A stretch of DNA of 64,000 nt, from NCBI GenBank assembly GCA_033220425.1, contig CM065647.1, forward strand, positions 2,356,001 through 2,420,000, read 5' to 3'. The DNA comes from Lepraria neglecta (taxonomy: Eukaryota; Ascomycota; Lecanoromycetes; Lecanorales; Stereocaulaceae). The translations under genes and the position numbers were made by a program. Of this stretch, positions 45,733-56,267 are shown piece by piece. The notes below the pieces were generated by a model that saw only the letters and a program-made list of their open reading frames with translations, did not search any database and was not told the origin of the DNA. Positions within the stretch are counted from its first letter, which is position 1, and the number at the start of each line of letters is the position of its first letter.

Positions 45733-46709
45733 TTAGAGGGCTACCTTCGTAGCTACACCAAGCAGCCATTTGGCATCACTCCAAGTCCCCGCCTGGCCAT
45801 CCTCAGGCGGTGGTCTCAGAACGCCTCTCTCACCGTCACCACCCTCCAACTCTTCATCCCTCTTCTTCTTCCTCCGTAGACGCTTCTGCAACTCCACCGG
45901 ATCCGGCCCTTCCTTAGACCCACCTTCTCGTCCCTCCTCAACATTATCATCTTCTCCCTCTTCCTCTCCCTCACCCCTAAAATCCATCCACCCAACAGCC
46001 CAATCAACCCAACCCCCAACCCTACCCATAACCACCTTCCTCATCTCCCCCTCATCAACCTCCTCCCCCTCTTCCTCCTCATCCTCCTCATCCACATCCA
46101 CAAAATCAGGCCCCACTACCTCCTCTTCATTCATCTCAGGAACCCCACCCATACTCCCCCTCCTAGACTGCAACCTGGATCTCGAACCCCTCTGCGATGC
46201 CATCTGACTCTGCACCTGGCTCCGAGTCCATTCGGGAGAATAGGGATCATATTCATCATCACCCACTTCCCCACCTGTTAAACTCGTACTCGAATTCCTA
46301 GCTGCTAGCCAACTTTGCCCTTTCTCTTCTAATCTCGTAAGCGTGAGCGTTGATGCTGTACGCGTGAGCCAGTCGTCTTCGCTTTCGTTTCTGTTGCGGA
46401 TTGAGCGGCGTTTTCGTTTATCATTGGTTGTGGATGTGGGTTTTTGGAGGGTGGAGGTGGATTTCGAGTTGGGTATTGCTTGTGGGGAGGAGACGGAGGG
46501 GCGGAGACGCGTTTGCGAGGAGGTGCGGGAGAGTATGGAGGGGGTTCTGGGGATGGAGGTCGAGGGGTAGAGGTACGATGTTGAGGCCGAGGGGGAGGTG
46601 GGGTATGTGGTTAATGGGCTTAGGGTGGGGTGGGAGCGGTTGGGATGCTGGGAAGGGTGGTCAGTAGTAATTCAGAAGGGAGGAGGGAATTGATGTAGCT
46701 TACGTCCAT
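45733..46709 (-). CDS. DUF3984-like acidic fungal protein
   Basis: Exon 1 is only 6 nt (46704-46709, Met-Asp), then a 56-bp intron (GTAAGC, TACTGAC branch, CCCAG) and exon 2, 45733-46647; 306 aa. The start was chosen because the splice gives MDHPNRSHPTLSPLTTYPTS, a Ser/Thr/Pro-rich opening seen in this family. The middle carries KRKRRSIRNRNESEDDWLTR and LEEKGQSWLAARNSSTSL, then a strongly acidic segment (VDVDEEDEEEEGEEVDEGE) and a basic helix (VELQKRLRRKKKRDEEL). It ends WSDAKWLLGVATKVAL. The similarity to DUF3984 is from memory; function unknown. Divergent from MED5 across 140 bp. Confidence 0.7.
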
Positions 46710-46852
46710 GTTTTCGCGGTGTTCGTAGCAATAGATGTCGTCTTTACTGAGATCGAGAGTGGAATAGATTAAATTCGGCGCTAGTAAATTCTATTCTAGT
46801 CCACAAGCATTTCTCCAAACCCCGAAGACGATCTTCTCCGCCAATATCATGA

Positions 46853-49021
46853 ATGGATTCTCAGACAGCAATTCAAGAATGGGGCCAATCGTTAGGAATA
46901 CTGGACGATGCCGGCTTGGGCGCTCTCTCCTTCCAAGACAATGTGCTCAACAACCCTCCAATTCCAACGAGAGCTGGTCTTTATGTCTACCTAAACTCGA
47001 TGCTTCATAACAGACCTTCATTCGAAGATGCAGCAGTGGTTGATTTTCTCAATGCTCGATACAAAGATGACATTCCAAGTCTTGTTGGAGATCTGGTGCT
47101 CGCATCCTTTGATGCACTGGCAAATGCCATGTACAGGAATGAGTCTGCGAGACCCATCAACATTCTCAGATCTTTTCTTGTGAATAAATTGCCTGTATTT
47201 GTTCAGAGCAACTATGCGGCTATGACATTTGAACCATTGGCTGTCGAGCATTGCATACGGCAGGCTCTACTTCGCGTAGATCCTTCTGCGTTTCCTTCCT
47301 TGAACTCGATGTTCGATCCCCTGGGGAAAAACAGCCTGCTTTCTGAGGCACGTCAGGACTTCCTGTTCGCGTGCGCATTACATCAATTGATACTAGAGCG
47401 GAGCATTGAGGAGATTCTGGGGGATGTTCCAATGCAAAGCTTGCCCGCTTCGGGAAAGTACCACAAAGACGAACTTGTTCGCCAATGTACTGCGAACCCT
47501 GCAAAAATTGAAGAGTACATTGGGGAATTGGAAAATATGGAAGGTAACGCTGGGGAGATAGCTGGTGCAATAATTGAGATATTGCACACTCTCTGCGCCA
47601 ATAATGACACGATGACATTGAAGAATGTGTGCAATGCCTTGTGCCGCAAATCGACGACTCTGGATGTCATTATGCTTTTCACTCGCCCAGATACTCTGCT
47701 ACAGCCGCTTTACAACATCTTGGACAATTGGCAAGATCACGAGGACCAAAACGAGTATCAGCCTGTATATGACGAATTCGGCAGCATCCTCCTCTTCATC
47801 GTGATTGTCCAGCACCGCTTCAAGCTCCAACGTGATGACCTGGACATTGAAAGCTCGCACTCATTCGTGTGCAAATACCTCAGAGACGGTTCCGCGAGCA
47901 AGTCTATGGATGATCTGACCGAGCATGAGAACCAGCTCCTGGGTGCTTGGATTAAAGGTCTCTTCGTAACCGAAGGCATCAGTGACGAGTTGGTGTCAAT
48001 GTGCAAGCCCAAAGAATTCCACCTCCTGGTTGCAACGCTCTTCGATCAGAGCGTCAAAGCCTGTCAAGCTAATGTCCTGGCCATGGACACTCTGAGAGGC
48101 GGCTTCGAATATCTACTTGAGCCATTCTTGCTGCCTTCCCTGATAGCTGGGCTCACTTGGTTTACTCATTGCCTATGGGAGATCAATGACGAATCCAAAA
48201 ACATCGATGCTGTCCTACCGGCACTACAAGCGCTCCTTAAACCTCCATCAATGTCCCACGACTCCTCAACAATCCACAGCGCCGTCCTCTCCGTCGTTGC
48301 GAAGCCATTAGCCGACTCACTCAACCACGTACAAAAGCAATACGCCTCACGACCCGACATCAACCCTTTACTTGGCGTCCTAAATCCCTACACCCAAGAC
48401 CGCCAAGGAACAACAGCACTCACTGAACTCTCGTCATGGTCTACAACTCCAGGAGGTGGCCTACTTGCTGCTCTACGACACTCTATCCAATCTCTAATCT
48501 TATGGAGTGCCACGTCTGCTTCCTCGAACACGATGTCGCCTCCATCATACACGCATCGTCAGCTCTTGGATACCCTGCGTGTGCTGGGCGCTCAAGCGGT
48601 ACTTCATCTTTTCGTTGACGAAGTCAACGAGACAACTAACTCGGACATGGCTCTTGATGTCATAGCCATCATGATCCTCACTTCCTCGCACCCAAGCCTT
48701 CAGTCTCCTTCAATCAAGCGGCAAATGACCCTCCGAGAAGCGTTGCAGTCTGAATTCTTGAACGTGGACGACCTAGCCAGGACAGACACCGCTCGAGCCA
48801 GTACGATCGTGAGACTTCACCGACGCGTGGAAGCCTTGGCTGGTCCCAAAGCAGGGCCTGTTGGCGATGATGACGGTGGGCTTATGACGGGCGTTATGCA
48901 GAGTGGCGAGGGAATGCCGGCTGCGAATATTGATGATGTTTTGGGGGAGGCGGAGGATCAGATTGCGAATGCGCAGAGCTTTTTGAGTGGAGAGAATGCT
49001 ACGCTTTTGGGTTTGGCGTAG
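46853..49021 (+). CDS. MED5: Mediator tail subunit 5 (Nut1)
   Basis: Single exon, 722 aa. The protein is helical throughout, without motifs of enzymatic type, and carries conserved Med5 stretches: LPVFVQSNYAAMTFEPLAVEHCI, ARQDFLFACALHQLI, SIEEILGDVPMQSLP, YDEFGSILLFIVIVQHRFKL and AWIKGLFVTEGISDELVSMC, ending in the family tail VLGEAEDQIANAQSFLSGE. Med5 belongs to the Mediator tail and relays activator signals to RNA polymerase II. Family members are often nearer 1000 aa; the shorter N-terminal part here could reflect a missed exon, but only about 140 bp separate it from the divergent neighbour. Confidence 0.85.
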   Translation: MDSQTAIQEWGQSLGILDDAGLGALSFQDNVLNNPPIPTRAGLYVYLNSMLHNRPSFEDAAVVDFLNARYKDDIPSLVGDLVLASFDALANAMYRNESARPINILRSFLVNKLPVFVQSNYAAMTFEPLAVEHCIRQALLRVDPSAFPSLNSMFDPLGKNSLLSEARQDFLFACALHQLILERSIEEILGDVPMQSLPASGKYHKDELVRQCTANPAKIEEYIGELENMEGNAGEIAGAIIEILHTLCANNDTMTLKNVCNALCRKSTTLDVIMLFTRPDTLLQPLYNILDNWQDHEDQNEYQPVYDEFGSILLFIVIVQHRFKLQRDDLDIESSHSFVCKYLRDGSASKSMDDLTEHENQLLGAWIKGLFVTEGISDELVSMCKPKEFHLLVATLFDQSVKACQANVLAMDTLRGGFEYLLEPFLLPSLIAGLTWFTHCLWEINDESKNIDAVLPALQALLKPPSMSHDSSTIHSAVLSVVAKPLADSLNHVQKQYASRPDINPLLGVLNPYTQDRQGTTALTELSSWSTTPGGGLLAALRHSIQSLILWSATSASSNTMSPPSYTHRQLLDTLRVLGAQAVLHLFVDEVNETTNSDMALDVIAIMILTSSHPSLQSPSIKRQMTLREALQSEFLNVDDLARTDTARASTIVRLHRRVEALAGPKAGPVGDDDGGLMTGVMQSGEGMPAANIDDVLGEAEDQIANAQSFLSGENATLLGLA

Positions 49022-49281
49022 GGTTTGGGCTGGTCGACTGGGTTGTTTTTGGGTGGTTGTTGCGGCTCTTGCGGGATCATAGGGATTTGGATCTTTCCCT
49101 GTGCCTTCTGGACCGGATCACTTCATGTCAAAGTAGCAGGCGATTAAGACCGCCATGGCCCATGGAGTATGGAAGCGCCCAAAAAGATTGTTTAAGAACA
49201 ATTGGGGTTGAATCCAATGTGAGTCTATCCCTGTGTCTATGAACGCCCTCGCTATGCAAAATACACGTTCCAACCCCCAGA
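49022..49281. other. Intergenic between convergent MED5 and chorismate synthase
   Basis: About 260 bp carrying two 3' UTRs. Nothing else recognised. Confidence 0.4.
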
Positions 49282-50581
49282 TCATGATATCCTTTTTTGT
49301 AGATTGCTCCTCATGGCTTGTCTGCTTTCTTGGATCATAGCCGCATCCATCAGCACCAGAGCGGCCATAGCCTCCACAATTGGCACGGCGCGAGGGACAA
49401 CACATGGATCGTGCCGTCCTTTTGCTTCGAGTATTCCCTCCTTCCCACTGAAATCAACGGTATTCTGAGCTTGCCCAATGGTCGCTGGAGGCTTGAAACC
49501 ACAGCGGAAGTAGATATGTGCACCATTCGATATCCCACCTTGCACACCACCAGAATTATTCGTCCTTGTCTTCAACCTCGGTATCCGCCGTGACGCAGCC
49601 CAATTCTGTGCACCACTGACCTGCGCTGATACCTCAACACCAGACTGTGACGGAGGGATCGGAACCGAAGAGATGAAGGCGTCGTTGTGGATTGAACCTG
49701 GTATTTCGCATCCTCCGAAGCCAGAACCGATTTCAAAGCTCTTCGTTGCTGGGATACTGAGCATAGCGTGTGCAAGCTTGGCTTCTAATTTGTCGAAACA
49801 GGGCTCACCGAGCCCGACTGGCACATTTCGTATCACGCAAGTCACAGTCCCTCCAATACTGTCCTTCCTGTCTCGAACCTCCTCAATCAACTTCTTCATC
49901 CGTGCGGAAGCTTCCTCGTTCGGGCAGCGGACGGGTAGATGGGCATCAACATCATTCCGAGTAATCTGGTCAATCATATCAAGGAAAACAGGATTCGTAG
50001 AGGCGGACGGGTGAGTAGGCGTAGGCGGAAAAAGATGTTCACCTCCAACCGACGACACAAAAGCCACAATCTCAACCCCATGCACAAGAGAAAGATATTT
50101 CTCCGCTATAGCCCCAGCAGCAACCCTCGCAATCGTCTCCCTGGCACTACTCCTCCCCCTCCGCTACTAGCCCTCACCCCATATTTCTCCTGATACGTAT
50201 AATCCGCATGACTCGGCCTGGGAAACATATCCATCGTACTCCCTCCATAATCCTTAGGTCTCTGGTCTTCATTTTTCACCATGAGTCCGATTGGTGTGCC
50301 GAGGGTTATCCCGAATTCTGTCCCTGATTGTATCATTACTCTGTCTTTTTCGTCGCGGGGGGTAGTGAGCGCGCTTTGGCCTGGTCGGCGGCGGGTTAGT
50401 TGCGGTTGAATGTCGGATTCTGTGAGGGATAGGCCGGGGGGGCAGCCGTCTACTATGCAGCCTACCGAGGAGCAGTGGCTTTCGCCGTAGCTAGAGGGGG
50501 GGATTGTTATTTTATTGTGTGGAAAGGTTGGAATTTGAGAACATACGTTGTGACTCTGAATGCATGGCCGAATGTCGACAT
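49282..50581 (-). CDS. ARO2: Chorismate synthase with a 1-nt frame break
   Basis: Exon 1 is 50547-50581 ([11 protein letters not shown]); a GTATGT-CTCTAG intron (50491-50546) joins it to [15 protein letters not shown]. Conserved FMN/EPSP-binding stretches follow: [95 protein letters not shown], and the C-terminal [19 protein letters not shown]. The motif [17 protein letters not shown] is broken: at a G5 run (minus strand; plus 50155-50159) one base is missing, so upstream and downstream lie in different frames. With that base the gene would be 414 aa, a normal length. The enzyme makes chorismate from EPSP, the last shared step to aromatic amino acids. Either a homopolymer assembly error or a true lesion. 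Confidence 0.9.
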
Positions 50582-50874
50582 GATGGTGAGCTTTCAGGAC
50601 TGAAGCTGGGGCGTGTCAATTGGTTTCAATGGGTATGGGCCTGGTCTTACAGCAATCTGAAAGACCTCTCACCGCCTGATTAGTAGTAATCCTTCGGTTA
50701 CAGACAAAATATTCTCGTCAGCGGCGGAATTCTGCCGCACTGACGCTAGCTCATTTGGCTTCTCCTTGAGCAAGTCCTTGATAATTTTCCTTTTCATTGA
50801 GCTGCTTGACAGGAGATCAACCTGTCATAGAAACCGCTTCCCGGGGGCCTTCGCCCAATAGCCACTTGGTGGTC
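50582..50874. other. Divergent promoter region, chorismate synthase / lipoate ligase
   Basis: About 290 bp. The lipoate ligase frame is open upstream to about 50797 without an ATG, so a 5' exon could lie here. Confidence 0.4.
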
Positions 50875-52265
50875 ATGCGAGCTTGGAGAGCCTTGGTCAA
50901 AGCATCTAAGTACCAGATATACGTATCTCAGAGTCTTGATCCCTTCTTGAATCTATCAATTGAGCATTTCCTGCTTCAAAAAACACCACCCCATTCTACT
51001 GTCTTATTTCTATACGTGAATAGACCCTGCGTAGTCATCGGAAGGAATCAGAATCCGTGGTTGGAAACCAATCTATCTCTACTACAGCAAAATCATGTGT
51101 CATTGGTCAGGAGACGTTCTGGCGGCGGTACCGTCTTCCATGACGAAGGGAATGTCAACTACAGCGTCATCTGTCCTACAGTGGACTTTGCGAGGGACAA
51201 GCACGCAAAAATGGTGACGAGGGCGATTAGAGAGAGCAATCTGAGAGCCCGAGTGAACGAACGACATGACATTTTTCTCGATCAGGGCAGCATGCTGGAG
51301 GAAAAGGACTGGCCAGATCCTACGGATATGCATCAGACGAGATTCCACCGAGAAAATGGAAATAGCCCACCCTTGAAGATTTCCGGGTCTGCATATAAAA
51401 TTACAAGGCAACGGGCACTGCATCATGGCACCTGTCTCCTTGCGTCTGCAAATCTTCGGAAGATCTCTGACTACTTAAAGTCCCCCGCAAGGCCGTTCAT
51501 AAAGGCTAGAGGGGTAGAGAGCGTTCGGTCTCCGATTGGCAATGTGCTTCATGAGCCTAAAGTGTCGAGCATGTCTTACAACAACGAATTCCAATCACAG
51601 GTCATCAACGCATTTACGCAACTTTATGGTATCAGCGAACGAGCGAATCCAATTGCCCTGGATGAGAAGCCACATAGAGAGCTTCTCCACAACAGCGCTG
51701 ATGAATGGGCTGCTGGATGGGTTGGTCCGGAGTTGGAGCGCATTACTGGAATACAGGCTGGCATTGAGGAACTAAAGGTCAGTCAAGCGCAGGGAAAGTG
51801 GGACTTCACCAGTCTAATACGTCATCCAGTCGTCCAAATGGCTCTATGGACAAACACCGCAATTCATACTATCGAGCCATCCGGTCGAAGAAGACGAAAG
51901 AGAACGACCGCCTTTGCCCGAAGGCTTTCCTGCATCCGTACGTACATAAAACCCACCAGTGCTGACTGTATCCTCCATGAGACTATGGAAGAGTCGACTG
52001 ACGATTTCGCAAACAGGCTCGTGTGTATCTCAAAGTCCGATCTGGCACCATTACCGCCGTCCAGATTTCCATATCCCCTAACCAGGATATCGCCAAGGCA
52101 GAGGCCGAGAGATTCGATGAAGTTCTGAAAGGAAAGGACATCCAGGACATCAGCGATTTCAAGGCCGTTCTGGATCGAGCTGGCCATGAATCCCCGTCTG
52201 ACGTCTCGAGAATTGCCACATGGCTCAATTTCATGCTTGGAAAAGCATCGAACAAGAAGCATTGA
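50875..52265 (+). CDS. Lipoate-protein ligase A (Lip3/Aim22-like), mitochondrial
   Basis: Exons 50875-51777, 51830-51937 and 52017-52265 (introns 52 and 79 bp, both phase 0); 419 aa. Splicing was chosen because it rebuilds EELKSSKWLYGQTPQFIL and GFPASARVYLKVRSGTITA, both typical of the C-terminal accessory domain, whereas read-through gives nonconserved sequence. The catalytic domain shows DPFLNLSIEHFLL, VNRPCVVIGRNQNPW, VRRRSGGGTVFHDEGNVNYS and ISGSAYKITRQRALHHGTCL with the lipoate-binding Lys. It attaches lipoate (or moves it from the H protein) to E2 subunits of 2-oxo acid dehydrogenases. The start at ATG 50875 is the first Met in frame; an upstream exon with a fuller targeting peptide is possible. 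Confidence 0.9.
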
Positions 52266-52819
52266 GAACAAGGCCCCCGAAACGAAGGTAGTGCATCTTC
52301 CACAGAATTTACCAATTAGCGAAAACTCTGCATGATCCTATTCCATCCCCGTTCGACGGAATTGTTCTCAACTCCTGATTTTTGTTATTTATATAGCTCG
52401 GTCTGAAATAAGTCAGCACAGCACCAGGAGCAGCGCATTGAACGGACGAAAATGCAATCGATCGAAAGATATTACAATTTGATACGCCATGGAATGAAGG
52501 GTATAATATCGTGATAACTTCCGTGGAGATCACTTGAGTATCCGCCCAAGGGAATTGTAATTGCATCGAAGCCCGCGCTACGATTGAGATGATACGATGG
52601 ATCACTCAAGGCGTAATTAAGGAACGTTGGTAAGATAGTGATGCTAAAGAAATTTCATAAAGGTAATACTAAAGGTAACACTTAAGCAAATGATCGATCA
52701 AGAGGGAGTCATAATGATCGGAAAGTCCCGTTTTCGGTCTTAGAAGCCACACCACTCGATGGTAGGCGGGAGAGATGAGAGACACCACCTTTTATACCGC
52801 AGTATCTGATTGTCATTCA
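52266..52819. other. Intergenic, AT-rich
   Basis: About 550 bp of AT-leaning sequence between the lipoate ligase and the start of the decayed region. No gene recognised. Confidence 0.35.
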
Positions 52820-52945
52820 AACCACGGCTCATTGAGCGTACGTGATCGAGAAGGTAGTGCAAGGCGCACCGCATGATAGTCCAACCATGGCCCATTGAGC
52901 GTACGTAGCTAAGAAGTTGGTGCAACGTGCACCGAATGATAGTCC
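52820..52945. repeat. Two-copy tandem repeat, 63-bp unit
   Basis: Two imperfect copies lie head-to-tail: 52820-52882 and 52883-52945. Both share CATTGAGCGTACGT and ATGATAGTCC and differ at about a dozen positions. No coding role is seen, and it lies immediately 3' of a decayed gene. Confidence 0.75.
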
Positions 52946-53012
52946 CAACTACTGCCTTGCTGATTCCTTGAATCACGAGGTAAATCAAATTTCCCGAACC
53001 CGCTCCCAGTCT

Positions 53013-54866
53013 TCAGCTTTTCAGTGTCAGAAACCTCCACGTCCGAAATAGGTTCAATCCAACGCGACCATTGCTCCCCATAATCTTTTCTACCACACCC
53101 CACTGCTCGCCTGCTTTCTTGACATCCTCCACCATATCCTTCACGGAATTGACATGTTCACGAAAGTTCTCCATGCACGCGTTCCAATCCTTCTCGACAT
53201 CATGACCCTCAAAAGCAGCTGCTAGCTCCGGACTGTCGTGCTGCTTGCCTTTGGCGCCCTTGAAGAATTTCATAGCCTTCACCTCTGCACGCATTGCCAT
53301 TTGGGTCTGAGCTAGCCAGGAGGTCCGATGATATTCGTACGAGGGCAGAATTGGCACATCGAGCTGGTGTGTACAACCATACATCCCGGACGTCGGGCCG
53401 GCGTTGCGCCATATCATGAATATTTCTCGGATTCGGTCACGCTGTAGAAGGCCATGTTATAGAGTCAGTATAACGCTTTTAAGGATACGATTTGTGCTGG
53501 AAGAAGTGTGTTGGGAATGGGAGGAATGGGGTTCGGGGATGATGAGAGGTTGGAACTGACCTCGCGAAATACAAGTGGTCTCAGAACGTCCGACTCGTCT
53601 TTAAGAAATGTCACATCCAATAGATGTTGCTGGATCTTGGCCGGAAACATATTCCAGTTCGGGACAGAAACGCCATGAATAAAACTGGACCCCTGGATGG
53701 ATTCAGAGAGCGGTCAATCAGGAGTCGCTGTGCTGGTGTTGATGACGTGAGCTTGATCCGTTGCGAGTTTGCGTCACACCCGCTTGCACTGGCTATGGGC
53801 GTCGAACTGCTTCTCGTCCTTCTTCTCTTCTTTCCGATCTGTGTTGTCCTCTGTGTACTCGTCTGGCGTCTCGTCTGCCTTCTCGCCTGTCTTCTCGGCG
53901 GTCTTTTTCCCATTCTTCTTGGCATTTTTCTTTCCGTTCTTCCTGCCTTTATTCATGTGTGTCTTCTTGCCATTCTTTTCTTCACTCTTCTTTCCATCCT
54001 TTTCGTCTACCTTGTCATTCTGCTCAGCTAGCTTCTTGTCCTTTTCTGTCTCCAACACCTGTTCGCGGTTCTCTCCAGCCGTCTTTGGCAACATCGAGGA
54101 CTTCTTAGGGTCGAAGTACTTCCTAGGGTCTTCAAACATCTGCCGGCATGAGAGTTGCACCTCTTCCTGGTGAGACTTCTCACAGATTTTGTACAGTTCA
54201 ACATTCAAGGCTTCAAATTTCTCATGTATGAACCCAAATCTCTTCTCGAAGATGAAATGCCGCATGACCAACCAGTGAGCGATTGTAATCTATCTCCAGC
54301 CCATGATGCCCTGACTGATTGGATTCATTTCGAGTCTAAGCGTGCCTGAGGCAATTGATTTATCGATATCTTGCAAGTTGCCGCTACGGAGGACTGAGTA
54401 CTCTTCAACCTCGAGTGCTAAGGTTTCCAAGCGCATCATATCATAAGACCGATACCCGTGTTTTTCATCTTACCATAGCTTGATATTTTCGTTCAGTTCT
54501 TTAGCCGTGTCAAACAAGGCCTTGCTAATGAGTTCGCATTCGGACATCTTTATGGCTTGCTTGAGCTCCTTCTCGGTATAGTTTTCAACCATCTTACGCT
54601 CGGCTGGGTCAAGATTACTCAACGCGGCGCTGACGGCGCCACTCATAGCCGCATATGGATCACCACCGAGTGGGTTGGTTCCTTTTGATCATGTTAGTCT
54701 TAGATATCTGAAAAGTGGTGATGGCATTACTACCTGACAGTCTAGTATGGAAGCACTTATGAGTGCAGGTTTTGCAAGGGCTAGGGTCAGGAACAGGGCC
54801 GGCGAAGAAGGCCTGGGTGATGAGCGAGTCTCGAGCGTTTCTGACTGCATCGCGCCTTCTAGGCAT
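53013..54866 (-). pseudogene. Decayed lysine-rich conserved fungal protein
   Basis: Exon 1 (54734-54866) encodes MPRRRDAVRNARDSL with a Cys pair region CKTCTHKC, and a good intron (54682-54733) joins it to GTNPLGGDPYAAMSGAVSAAL. The frame continues through NLDPAERKMVENYTEKEL to KLW, where TAA (about 54470) interrupts it. It resumes as DEKHGYRSYDMMRLETLA, meets TAG after GIMGWR (about 54288), and resumes as ITIAHWLVMRHFIFEKRFGF. A Lys-rich tract (KNGKKNAKKNGKK) follows, then a frame change near 53770. Later pieces are MFPAKIQQHLLDVTFLKDESD and, after an intron (GTCAGT to CTACAG), RDRIREIFMIWRNAGPTSGM. I recognise no domain. Two nonsense codons plus the frame change argue for a pseudogene, although alternative introns could excuse one of them. 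Confidence 0.55.
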
Positions 54867-55238
54867 CTTGAGAGTATTGATGTGTCGATATATGTAGAGT
54901 ATGTGGAGTGTACACCGTGTTGGATGGGTGGGTGTTGATATTAGAGTGAGTTGTTGTGCGAGGAAAAGTGGGGTTAGACATCAAAAAAGTACAGAGTTTG
55001 ACAGGCAGTCACCGTTGTGTCGTGATGACCTAAGTGGCAAACATACAGAAGCTAAGAGAAAGCGAGAAAGAGCAACCAGCAATCACACACACTCTACAAT
55101 TGTCTGCAGAACATTCTGGTCCACAAAACAATCACTTGACCCATAGTATCATCCATCTTTAGTCGTTTAGTTCTTTATTCTTTGAGACTTGGCTTCAAGG
55201 ACGTACTGGAAGATGTACACAGGGCCAACCCTTCACTC
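54867..55238. other. Intergenic between decayed gene and KGD4
   Basis: About 370 bp; no supported content. Confidence 0.4.
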
Positions 55239-55754
55239 TCAAGCACCACCCCAACCGACTTTCAAACCCGCCCCTCCCAGCTCAAGAGCTTCAATCTCCT
55301 CGTCTGTCCAGGCCATTCTGCCAAATCTAGCTGGCAACTCGCTCCTATCCCACACCTCGCCCTTTGCGGGCTCTAAATGACCCAACTCATGGCCTGAATG
55401 TCCGCCAATTGCGCCATACGCATGTGAGCTTGACGAAGGAGATGGCGTAGATGACGGGGATGCTGATTGAGCTGATGGGGCTGACGATGGCTGGTTCATG
55501 TGATTGGCCAGGGGACCATGCTGTTGCACTCTACTGCGGTAGGACATGAAGCTGTCTGGGAGAGAGTTGGACGGAGAAGCAGGATGTGGGGCTGGCTCGT
55601 TTGCTGGGGCGGCTGGAGATATTGTTTCTGTGAGGGCGATTAGCAGGTGGTAGGAAAAGAGCTGAAGCTGCATACTTGGTGCAACTCGCTTGCCTAGGAA
55701 CTTGATCATTGGGACGCGGTGTTGGGCTTCTCGGAGGAGACGGGTTGGAAACAT
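55239..55754 (-). CDS. KGD4: 2-oxoglutarate dehydrogenase subunit 4 (Kgd4/Ymr31)
   Basis: Exons 55676-55754 and 55239-55627 around a 48-bp intron (GTATGC, CTAATC, CACAG); 155 aa. The splice yields MIKFLGKRVAPKTISPAAPA, followed by PHPASPSNSLPDSFMSYRSRVQQHGPL, and the diagnostic end GEVWDRSELPARFGRMAWTDEEIEALELGGA. The first residues (MFPTRLLREAQHRVP) act as a targeting peptide. Kgd4, formerly listed as mitoribosomal protein YMR-31, recruits the E3 subunit to the 2-oxoglutarate dehydrogenase complex. It is intact despite sitting between decayed genes. The in-frame sequence upstream lacks an ATG, so 55754 is the natural start. Confidence 0.93.
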   Translation of the reverse strand: MFPTRLLREAQHRVPMIKFLGKRVAPSMQLQLFSYHLLIALTETISPAAPANEPAPHPASPSNSLPDSFMSYRSRVQQHGPLANHMNQPSSAPSAQSASPSSTPSPSSSSHAYGAIGGHSGHELGHLEPAKGEVWDRSELPARFGRMAWTDEEIEALELGGAGLKVGWGGA

Positions 55755-56267
55755 GATACGCAAAAGAGTAGGAAGGAGTATTACTAAGGACTCAATTGGG
55801 CCCTATAATGCTTCTTCAGACTATGCAAGCTTCAAGGCAAACAAAGATCGGCTCTTGTAGACGTGTATGCCGCTTGGTGTGTAGGTTTGGTGGAGCTGTT
55901 TGGTATGAGGTTGGAGCTCCCTCCGAACGCCAAGAGGATCTGCGATAGTCTAGCTTCAAAGGCTCACGAACTTCCTCGCTCTTCAGCGTTTCAAACTGGC
56001 AGATTTCAGCTCCGTCTTAATGTCATTATGTCTACATGAACCAAGCCCGCTCTGGTTCAAATCAAGCTCAGCATGTATTGCACATAGATCAATACAAGGC
56101 TGATTGTCAAATCATCTGACATGTTCTCCTCGTGGAAGCTCCGCAATTTCGCTCATTTCCCTTCTCCCAAAAACACAATTGAGGCCCATGCGCTACCTTG
56201 AGTCCTCCCAAGATCGTGTCTTGAGCTTTACAGGCTATCTCTGCACACATCCCTGATTCCGAACCAG
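55755..56267. other. Intergenic, KGD4 promoter and border of AAA fragment
   Basis: About 510 bp. It contains the KGD4 promoter. The left edge of the AAA-ATPase fragment cannot be fixed precisely. Confidence 0.35.

Noticed and set aside
50797-52128. Unspliced 443-codon version of the lipoate ligase
   Set aside because: Read-through of two introns replaces the conserved C-terminal domain (YGQTPQF, ARVYLKVRSG) with unconserved sequence.
53774-54173. Plus-strand hydrophobic open frames (53624-54173) as membrane protein genes
   Set aside because: They are complements of the lysine-rich minus-strand coding sequence, where AAG/AAA becomes CTT/TTT.
56020-56070. GGTTCAAATC as the B-box of a tRNA gene
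   Set aside because: No A-box at the right distance and no cloverleaf stems.
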